DNA of 12,454 nt from CALKYB01 sp964510575 (GTDB lineage: Bacteria > Bdellovibrionota_C > UBA2361 > SZUA-149 > CALKYB01). Position 1 is the stretch's first letter, and each line of letters begins with the position of its first letter. The DNA is taken from contig CAZECN010000055.1 in the NCBI GenBank assembly GCA_964510575.1, positions 1 through 12,454 of the forward strand. Reading direction: 5' to 3'. Positions 7,617 to 12,454 of this stretch are shown here, one piece after another. The position numbers and the translations under genes were made by a program. The notes under the pieces were generated by a model. The model saw only the letters and a program-made list of their open reading frames with translations. It did no database searches and was not told the DNA's origin.

Positions 7617-9449
7617 CTAGAACCTTGAAGTTACAAACCTACCCCAAGGCTTTAAGTTATTATACGAAGTATCTGTGCAACTGTTTTGCCAGATTGAACT
7701 AGATCCTGAATCTCCAGAATAGTTCCAAGCTGCCCAGCTGATTTGCTTTCTTCTCATTAGATCAATGAATCGTTGGGAGGTGTTTTCGTCATGCCCTCTT
7801 TGACCATCAGCTGAAGAAGATCCCCATTCTGTTACGAATACAGGCAGCTCGTTCGAAGCTTTGTCAAGAATTCTAACATACCGGTCTCCATGAGAAGCGG
7901 CGTAAAAATGGAAAGCATACATAATATTTTGGAAATTTAGAGGGTTTCTCGTAACAGTTTCGTAAACATTATCTCCTTGCCCATTTGCTGCTCCGAAGCT
8001 GGACCAACCTTCAGTACCTACTACAATTACTGAATCCGGGTCATTTGCTCTGATAACAGGAATAACTTGCTCAGCATATCTCTTGATATTTTCCCAAGTT
8101 GCTCCATTACCTTGGGGTTCGTTATATATTTCGTAGATAACTTTGTCGTTGTTGCGTTGAGTCGATGAAATTGAGCTAAAGAATCTTTTGGCCCTGTCAA
8201 CTTCAGCCATAGGATTACCTCCAGGATTTAGAACATGATAGTCGACCAGCGCATACATTCCGCGGCGATTGGCTTCTCGAATTAAAAGATTGACGTGGGA
8301 GATGTTGCCCTGTTCATCTTGATCAAAGGCTAGTTGGTTCAACCAACGCTTTGACTCGTTGATATACATAGCAATTCTGAACAAATTAGCTCCCCATTGA
8401 TTGGCCATCATGTCCATAGCGTTATCGTTTAGGCAGACATCCCAGCCGTGCCAATGGATACCGTGAGAACTCATTCCAGTTAGTTGGATAGGGTTGTTTG
8501 GTCCGTTGCAAAGCTTAGTGCCGCATACGTGTAGTCCATTTGAATTAGAATTGCCCTCAGCATTAGTTTGAAAGTCGGACGTTGAATTGCTGCCGCCTAA
8601 GGCTGCTAAAACAGGGGGAGTTTCAGACTGACTGGTTTCAGCATAAGGATCGCAGTAGTCTTCTGTGGACCAATCGTATCCCCAACCTTCATGTTGACCA
8701 GAGTAGCGATGAAAGACCTCTGGGCACGGTGGGTAGCCTGAAGCAGGTCCGGAGGATGAGTAGCTGGTTCCGTAATTTTCTTCAAAGAAACCTGCCCCTC
8801 CTTCGCTATTGTTGGTAACTCGACAACTTTGGTTGTTTTCATGTCCCCAGCCGTCGCCATCAGGGTCTGAGCTTGCGTATCTACAAATTCGGTCATCGGA
8901 AGAATCAGCCTTGTTATCAGAGTTTGACTGACTTTGGTTCTCCTCAGTTGAAGTGGAAGAGGTCGTTTGTTGAGATTGAGCAACTAAGCAACTTCTATTG
9001 TTTTCCCAACCATAGCCATCTCCATCATGGTCAGAGTTTGCACTGCTACATGTTGGAGTACCTGAGGAGTTGTTGTTTGCTTGATTAGATTTTGAGGAAT
9101 TAGCCTGTTGATTTATTGAAGTGTCTGCCGAGTTGTTTCCGCTTGAGTTTGATTCAACCACTATGCAAGTTCGACTATTTTCCCAACCATAGCCATCTCC
9201 GTCGGGGTCAAAAGAGGAATTGGAGCAGGAAGGATGATGGGAATTTGAACTTGAACCTGCATTTGATGTTGTTGAAGTTGGCATTGTGCAACTTGCGTTG
9301 TTCTCCCAACCCCAACCATCACCGTCGGAATCACTCCAACTGTTCTGACAAGTTGGATTAGCTAGAGCCATTGTTGGAAAGCAGAAAATTGCAAGTATTG
9401 AAAAAAGAAGAAAGCAGGGGAACCCGCTGATAGACTTACGTAAAACCAT
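7617..9449 (-). CDS. Secreted GH5 endoglucanase (cellulase) with Cys-framed DxDGDG-GWEN repeats
   Basis: A 610-residue protein. Residues 1-30 are a Sec signal peptide (TMALA before NPT). Four ~21-residue repeats follow at about 34-54, 75-96, 134-154 and 189-209, each Cys-x3-Ser-x-(S/D)-D-x-DGDG-(W/Y)-G-(W/H)-EN-x3-C; a fifth, degenerate GWGY copy lies at 242-266. They are separated by Ser/Asn/Gln linkers. The DxDGDG part resembles calcium-binding type-3 thrombospondin loops and the GWGWEN part recalls CBM10, so a carbohydrate- or surface-binding role is likely. Residues about 306-605 are a glycoside hydrolase family 5 barrel: R358, DYH at 403-405, acid/base E424 in IYNEP, H514/Y516 in AFHFYA, nucleophile E541 in VTEWGSS, W575. 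The reaction is hydrolysis of beta-1,4-glucan outside the cell. The ATG has little Shine-Dalgarno but is followed by the signal peptide. Confidence 0.93.
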   Translation of the reverse strand: MVLRKSISGFPCFLLFSILAIFCFPTMALANPTCQNSWSDSDGDGWGWENNASCTMPTSTTSNAGSSSNSHHPSCSNSSFDPDGDGYGWENSRTCIVVESNSSGNNSADTSINQQANSSKSNQANNNSSGTPTCSSANSDHDGDGYGWENNRSCLVAQSQQTTSSTSTEENQSQSNSDNKADSSDDRICRYASSDPDGDGWGHENNQSCRVTNNSEGGAGFFEENYGTSYSSSGPASGYPPCPEVFHRYSGQHEGWGYDWSTEDYCDPYAETSQSETPPVLAALGGSNSTSDFQTNAEGNSNSNGLHVCGTKLCNGPNNPIQLTGMSSHGIHWHGWDVCLNDNAMDMMANQWGANLFRIAMYINESKRWLNQLAFDQDEQGNISHVNLLIREANRRGMYALVDYHVLNPGGNPMAEVDRAKRFFSSISSTQRNNDKVIYEIYNEPQGNGATWENIKRYAEQVIPVIRANDPDSVIVVGTEGWSSFGAANGQGDNVYETVTRNPLNFQNIMYAFHFYAASHGDRYVRILDKASNELPVFVTEWGSSSADGQRGHDENTSQRFIDLMRRKQISWAAWNYSGDSGSSSIWQNSCTDTSYNNLKPWGRFVTSRF

Positions 9450-9599
9450 AATACTTATAACCCGTTGTTGTTGAACACCCTAAAAAAACGAAGAATATTA
9501 AGGACTTACTCTTTCGAGATAATAACAATACTCTCCAGTCTATATTATGGTGTTTTTGATTAATTAGGTGATATTAAGGGGAGATTTCCGCAAAGACGT

Positions 9600-9650
9600 A
9601 AAAAGCCGGGGACGAGCGATTTTCTAACCTTCAAAATCAACCTCGTCCTC
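9600..9650 (-). terminator. Intrinsic terminator of the membrane-protein gene
   Basis: Read on the minus strand, GAGGACGAG pairs with CTCGTCCCC (9 bp, one G-U), and an inner 6-bp stem GATTTT/AAAATC sits inside. The hairpin is followed by GG-C-TTTTT. It begins 6 bp after the stop codon of the gene ending at 9657, as expected for a Rho-independent terminator. The remaining 9450-9599 is AT-rich and must hold the cellulase promoter, which I could not pin down. Confidence 0.8.
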
Positions 9651-9656
9651 GAACTT

Positions 9657-10490
9657 CTATTCTTCTTCCTCTGGATCTCCCGCTTTGTTCAAATTCTCAA
9701 CTGTTTTACTAACAGCAAGCAGTGACACAAAGCGTTTGAAAGCTTCTGGGTTACCTCTGGCAGCACTCTTTAAACTTGAGGCTGTTGCCAAGCATCCAAG
9801 CTGAATCAGGCTAGCGAAAATTTCAATTGCTACAATATGGTAGAAGCCATAATGCCAGGCTGCGATTCCGAGTAAGGCTCCACTAAGGTTAAACAGAATG
9901 GTGTAACCTAAACTGTCCTTTTCAAAAGCTTCTGTAACTAAGCTTGAGAAGTAGGCCGGAATAAGTAAAGCACCCGTCATGTCCATAGCTTCGATAATAC
10001 TCTCACCAGTCTTTAAAAGAGTGTAGATAGCGAAAGAGCCGACACCAACAGAGTATAGAATTAAATATAATCTGATACTGTTTATCCAACTAGGCGGTAT
10101 TTTAAATCGCCTAAGTAGGAAAGCAATGAGGGCAAAAATAGCGGAAAGAGAGTAGGCAACTATAAACCACTTCTCTCCTGCCCAAATACTGGTTGCAATT
10201 AACTGAGCACAGCCGGTTAGTTTAAGAATTATGAACTGAGGTGAATCGTGTGAAAAAGCAGCGAGCTTCGACACAACAGGCTTTAATTCCTGATCCCAAC
10301 TGAACGTTGATTGATTCACCAAATGCGAAATCAAGTGAGCCACAATTGATAAATGGATGATTGCATATACTCCAATCATATTTATCGAACCAGTAACTTG
10401 AAGCAGAGCTTCTAAGCCTAAAATCCACCAACCTGCTGCTAGGACAATCACCAATAGGGAGATTGTCGTTGAGTTTATGTTTTTCTTCAC
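9657..10490 (-). CDS. Polytopic inner-membrane protein of unknown function
   Basis: A 277-residue protein with about eight hydrophobic segments, near residues 9-28, 36-56, 84-104, 107-127, 137-158, 165-186, 193-212 and 213-235. The C-terminus is hydrophilic and ends in the acidic DPEEEE. Loops are short and no catalytic or transport signature is evident, so I assign no family. The start is a GTG at 10490, preceded by GGAG with 8 nt spacing, and the next codons (KKN) give a typical positive N-terminus before the first helix. The gene stands alone, with a terminator after it and about 300 bp of non-coding DNA before it. Confidence 0.85.
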   Translation of the reverse strand: MKKNINSTTISLLVIVLAAGWWILGLEALLQVTGSINMIGVYAIIHLSIVAHLISHLVNQSTFSWDQELKPVVSKLAAFSHDSPQFIILKLTGCAQLIATSIWAGEKWFIVAYSLSAIFALIAFLLRRFKIPPSWINSIRLYLILYSVGVGSFAIYTLLKTGESIIEAMDMTGALLIPAYFSSLVTEAFEKDSLGYTILFNLSGALLGIAAWHYGFYHIVAIEIFASLIQLGCLATASSLKSAARGNPEAFKRFVSLLAVSKTVENLNKAGDPEEEE

Positions 10491-10793
10491 GTGCCAATCT
10501 CCAAATTAAAAAAACCGAAAAATATTAATCGTCGTCCCGCGGACGAGCCTGAGCATGGAAGCCCACACTGGTCCGTAGGATTTGATCAACTACTCGGTTA
10601 GAAAGGAGAAAGAACGAGGGGCGACATTACCACATAAATTCAGTCAGGAATAGCTGGAGAGTTAAGTATCTGTATTTATATGATAATTTGTTCAATGGCA
10701 CTACCGTTAAGTGCCTAACTTTAAAGGATTATAACAAGCCCTTATTTTGAGGTGACTTAAAAAGATTGGTGATCCTCGGCCCGTATAGGGGCC
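10491..10793. other. Non-coding stretch with two small hairpins
   Basis: No gene is supported here. A perfect 6-bp hairpin (TCGTCC, loop CGC, GGACGA) lies at 10532-10546, about 40 nt upstream of the membrane-protein start, and on the minus strand T-rich sequence follows it, so it might be an attenuator or an upstream terminator. A second hairpin (GGCACT/AGTGCC, 7-nt loop) lies at 10697-10715. A GGCCC/GGGCC stem at 10778-10793 abuts the 3' end of the gene fragment that stops at 10794. Confidence 0.45.
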
Positions 10794-11603
10794 TTAGAGA
10801 GGGAGTTGATCCCAGTCCAAACCTGACTTTTCTTCACCACCCTCTGGCTTGTTTTTTAGAGGATCGTTTAGATAATCTCGATCAAGGCTTTCCGGGTCGA
10901 TCAGTACTTGATCGCCCAATCCCAAAGCTTCAGAAATGTTTGAGACTATCCACCGTGCTGTAGCTTTTGAGGTAATCCAAAAAACTAGAGTCTTTTGGGT
11001 ATTGGACTTAAGCTTCAAAAATACCTGGTAATAGTCGGTTTGCTTATTGCCGGAAGTAGAACTTCCAGAAACTGAATAGCTTACTGCTTCAATTTCAGAG
11101 CTAGGAATTTGAAATTCTTTGGATAATATTCCTGAAGTTTTAACAGTTACTCCGCTATTATCGGTATGAATATTTTTTCGACCAAAAAGTAGAGTGAGTG
11201 TTGCGAGGGTGCTGATAAAGCTACTGAGTATGAAAATCACAGCTAAAAACCACCCAGAACCGCTATAAATAATTGCAGCGCCGATTGCTCCGAAAATAAG
11301 AGCACAAAGTATAAGACTGATAACGGTTCCTGGACTTCTCTTATAAAACGAAGGAATTAGAATATTGACTCCACCGTCAGCTAGGTAGTCGATCGTTAAT
11401 TTGGAGTCTTCATCCTGACTAACGTCATTGGTATAAAGCTTTGTCGAGTGCTCAGAGAATGATTCTGAGATTTCAGGATTACTTTTGCTAGTCTGAAAAA
11501 CCGGTACATCAAACTCAGCAGTAAGGTTTGGGCCATCGACTTCGGCTTCAATTTTTGATGGAAAGTTCAGAGAAGTTTTGGAACCGGTATATGTTTGAAA
11601 TGT
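10794..11603 (-). pseudogene. 5'-truncated membrane protein gene (gene fragment)
   Basis: The frame is open for 269 codons back to a TAG at 11604-11606, yet it has no ATG, GTG or TTG until a GTG at 11240, deep inside a membrane helix. The upstream codons read as real protein: an N-terminal soluble region (SKIEAEVDGPNLTAEFDVPVF, then TIDYLADGGVNILIPSFYKRSPG), two adjacent hydrophobic segments (GTVISLILCALIFGAIGAAII and WFLAVIFILSSFISTLATLTLL), and a ~110-residue C-terminal domain with beta-strands (SGVTVKTSGIL, DYYQVFLKLK, KTLVFWITSK). So the start has been lost. The break lies about 10 bp from a duplicated tRNA-Gly 3' end, which suggests that the rearrangement there removed it. Internal initiation at 11240 would give a 148-residue product starting within a membrane segment; I think this unlikely to be functional. 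Confidence 0.65.
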
Positions 11604-11613
11604 CTATCTAAAC

Positions 11614-11634
11614 TGGAATAATGGAGCGGGAGAC
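11614..11634. repeat. Direct repeat copy 1: degenerate tRNA-Gly 3' end
   Basis: These 21 bases are identical to 11836-11856, which is the 3' end of tRNA-Gly including CCA plus 8 bp downstream. On the minus strand, similarity extends a little further into the T arm (AGTTC-AGTCTC-CCGC against AGTTCGAGTCTCGTCTCCCGC), with one 1-nt and one 5-nt deletion. This is the form of an attachment-site scar or a tRNA-derived repeat end. Confidence 0.8.
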
Positions 11635-11717
11635 TGAACTGCCTGGCTTTCGCCAGGCACAAGACTCGTCCCTGTCTATTGGTTCGAGTCTCGTCTCAGC
11701 AGGTTCATCTTTCCCGC
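11622..11717 (-). ncRNA. tRNA-sized, tRNA-like structured RNA candidate
   Basis: On the minus strand this segment starts GCGGGA and ends TCCCGC-TCCA, so its ends pair (6 bp) and leave an unpaired UCCA tail exactly like the neighbouring tRNA-Gly. Inside are two perfect stem-loops: AGACTCG/CGAGTCT with a 16-nt loop, and TGCCTGGC/GCCAGGCA capped by a GAAA (GNRA) tetraloop. There is no 7-nt anticodon loop, no T-psi-C arm and no D arm, so it is not a decoding tRNA. It also carries 16 nt (11682-11697) complementary to the T arm and acceptor of tRNA-Gly. If the tRNA transcript reads through, it would be made as a 3' part of it. Expression is inferred only. Confidence 0.4.
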
Positions 11718-11843
11718 TTTTCTTCGTTGCCCTGCAGGTTCTCGTCGCTGCAGCGTGCAGCAGCACGCTTCACTCCTCGACCTTTGGGCGCCTTGATAAG
11801 CAAAAAATATGAGCCTGCTATGAAAGTAGTAAAAATGGAATAA

Positions 11844-11920
11844 TGGAGCGGGAGACGAGACTCGAACTCGCGACCCTCAGCTTGGAAGGCTGATGCTCTA
11901 GCCAACTGAGCTACTCCCGC
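11844..11920 (-). tRNA. tRNA-Gly (anticodon TCC)
   Basis: A complete cloverleaf with a 7-bp acceptor (GCGGGAG/CTCCCGC), D arm AGCTCAGTTGGCTAGAGC, anticodon stem TCAGC/GCTGA around CTTCCAA (anticodon at 11884-11886), T arm with GTTCGAGTC, discriminator U and an encoded CCA (11844-11846). It reads GGA glycine codons. It lies about 82 bp downstream of tRNA-Tyr on the same strand and is probably cotranscribed with it. Its 3' end is duplicated at 11614-11634. Confidence 0.97.
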
Positions 11921-12002
11921 ATAAAAGAAGCTTTGGACCTCTTTTATACGACGGCTCTCAGGGCGGGCACGCTCCATTAAAAAACCAACAGATTAACCTA
12001 AG

Positions 12003-12086
12003 TGGTGGTGGGAGTAGGATTCGAACCTACGTAGCCGAAACAGCGGATTTACAGTCCGCCCCCATTAACCACTCGGGCATCCCACC
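12003..12086 (-). tRNA. tRNA-Tyr (anticodon GTA)
   Basis: A class II tRNA with acceptor GGTGGGA/TCCCACC, discriminator A and encoded CCA (12003-12005). The anticodon stem GCGGA/TCCGC encloses CTGTAAA (anticodon at 12050-12052), followed by the long variable arm and a T arm with GGTTCGAATCC. It reads tyrosine codons. It is the first gene of the minus-strand tRNA pair. Confidence 0.97.
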
Positions 12087-12140
12087 AGTCAGGGTTGACG
12101 TGCTACCACAATATTTCAGGCTTCGAAATAGCCCTTAGTG

Positions 12141-12169
12141 GATTAATTAAAATACTAAAAAAGTATCAA
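12141..12169 (-). promoter_or_regulatory. Possible promoter of the tRNA-Tyr/tRNA-Gly transcript
   Basis: On the minus strand, TTGATA (12169-12164) is followed after 16 nt by ATTAAT (12147-12142), about 55 bp upstream of the tRNA-Tyr 5' end. The -35 is good but the -10 matches in only four positions, so this is a candidate only. Confidence 0.35.
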
Positions 12170-12318
12170 AAGGGCTTTAGGGCGTAGCTATTCATTGGCA
12201 GACTCTATGCCCGCTGGCTGTTGCCTACAATTCCTCTACATTGTATTACCTTGGCCGACTGGAAAAGTAGGTTCCCTATTTTTTTGGTTTATCAGCTAGT
12301 TCTGTTTCCGGCACTTGG

Positions 12319-12348
12319 TTGGGGTAGGGACTTTGCATCTTGTATATT
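12319..12348 (+). promoter_or_regulatory. Possible tuf promoter
   Basis: TTGGGG (12319-12324) and TATATT (12343-12348) are 18 nt apart, ending 55 bp before the tuf ATG. The -10 is good and the -35 poor. A short CTGGC/GCCAG hairpin (12352-12378) lies in the resulting leader. The rest of 12087-12403 shows no gene. Confidence 0.4.
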
Positions 12349-12403
12349 AATCTGGCCATTCAGTTTTGAAATAGCCAGGAGGCATTAAACGGGAAGGAAA
12401 AAA

Positions 12404-12454
12404 ATGTCGAAGGAAAAATTTGATCGTAGCAAGCCGCATGTAAACGTTGGAACA
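12404..12454 (+). CDS. tuf: Elongation factor Tu, first 17 codons (runs off the window)
   Basis: The visible residues MSKEKFDRSKPHVNVGT are the highly conserved EF-Tu N-terminus, leading into the GTP-binding P-loop that would follow just beyond the window. EF-Tu delivers aminoacyl-tRNA to the ribosome. AAGGA at 12394-12398 with 5 nt spacing supports the ATG; a stronger GGAGG at 12378-12382 is too far away (21 nt) to serve it directly. The gene faces away from the tRNA pair, unlike the codirectional tRNA-tufB arrangement common in proteobacteria. Confidence 0.93.
   Translation, partial: MSKEKFDRSKPHVNVGT

Larger units (their letters stand above)
11614..11835. mobile_element. 222-bp structured unit bounded by tRNA-Gly 3'-end repeats (possible integration scar or tRNA-derived element)
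   Basis: The unit runs from the degenerate tRNA-Gly 3' end to the base before the real one. It is visibly richer in GC than its flanks up to about 11792, then AT-rich. It contains perfect hairpins at 11640-11659 (8 bp, loop TTTC; GAAA on the minus strand), 11662-11691 (7 bp, 16-nt loop) and 11752-11769 (7 bp, 4-nt loop), two CTGCAG palindromes at 11732 and 11748, and the octamer GCAGGTTC twice (11699, 11734). It has no integrase or other credible ORF. The direct repeats in tRNA orientation are what integration at a tRNA 3' end leaves, but the small size argues for a remnant or a non-autonomous repeat. Confidence 0.5.

Noticed and set aside
8582..9361. Several ORFs in other frames of the cellulase repeat region
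   Set aside because: They arise from the repetitive Ser/Asn/Gly codons of the cellulase; none has a start signal or a family match.
11622..11717. A functional extra tRNA or selenocysteine tRNA
   Set aside because: Ends pair and UCCA is present, but there is no 7-nt anticodon loop, D arm or T-psi-C arm on either strand.
11621..11812. Plus-strand ORF of 63 residues inside the 222-bp unit
   Set aside because: It lies over hairpins and a tRNA-like end, has no ribosome site and shows no protein-like pattern.
11622..11820. tmRNA (ssrA), including a permuted form
   Set aside because: No tRNA-Ala-like end, no conserved 5' and 3' tmRNA sequences, and no tag frame ending in Ala-Ala-stop. A fortuitous SDEN reading on the minus strand is not enough.
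11705..11977. Minus-strand ORF of 90 residues across tRNA-Gly
   Set aside because: It reads through the tRNA gene and the structured unit; its middle is the familiar false translation of a tRNA-Gly, so it is not a protein gene.
1..12454. CRISPR array or toxin-antitoxin module
   Set aside because: No regularly spaced repeats and no overlapping small gene pair with toxin or antitoxin features were seen.

Overview
The window looks like chromosomal DNA of a Gram-negative, moderately AT-rich, free-living bacterium. This rests on Sec, Tat and lipobox export signals, a secreted cellulase, and a housekeeping corner with tRNA-Tyr, tRNA-Gly and the start of an EF-Tu gene. The DUF1800/DUF1501 pair and the many strain-specific exported proteins would fit a proteobacterial or Bdellovibrionota/Oligoflexia-type lineage, but the sequence alone does not settle this.

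Layout: (1) positions 3-1652 hold the 3' part of a long, very hydrophilic, partly coiled-coil protein that enters from outside the window. (2) 1653-2434 holds a possible small minus-strand ORF and an intergenic stretch with three palindromes. (3) 2435-6655 is a two-gene operon: a large exported DUF1800 protein with four similar N-terminal modules, then a Tat-exported DUF1501 protein, joined by a ribosome site that overlaps the first stop codon. (4) 6677-7551 has a minus-strand membrane-anchored protein and a divergent plus-strand Cys/His-rich lipoprotein, with a perfect palindrome between them. (5) A long terminator hairpin lies ahead of a convergent, minus-strand secreted GH5 cellulase (7617-9449) that carries four Cys-framed DxDGDG-GWEN repeats. 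(6) 9657-10490 is a polytopic membrane protein with its own terminator. (7) 10794-11603 is a minus-strand gene fragment with no start codon at its 5' end. (8) 11614-11835 is a 222-bp structured, GC-richer unit delimited by direct repeats of the tRNA-Gly 3' end. (9) tRNA-Gly and tRNA-Tyr are on the minus strand, divergent from tuf, which begins at 12404.

The most unusual part is 11603-11920. A degenerate copy of the tRNA-Gly 3' end sits 222 bp downstream of the real one, and the DNA between them is packed with perfect hairpins. One 96-nt portion has a tRNA-sized closed fold ending in UCCA, and it contains 16 nt complementary to the tRNA-Gly T arm. A coding frame begins abruptly 10 bp beyond the repeat without a start. 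This resembles the scar of an element integrated at a tRNA gene, or a small tRNA-derived repeat or RNA; which of these it is cannot be decided from one copy.
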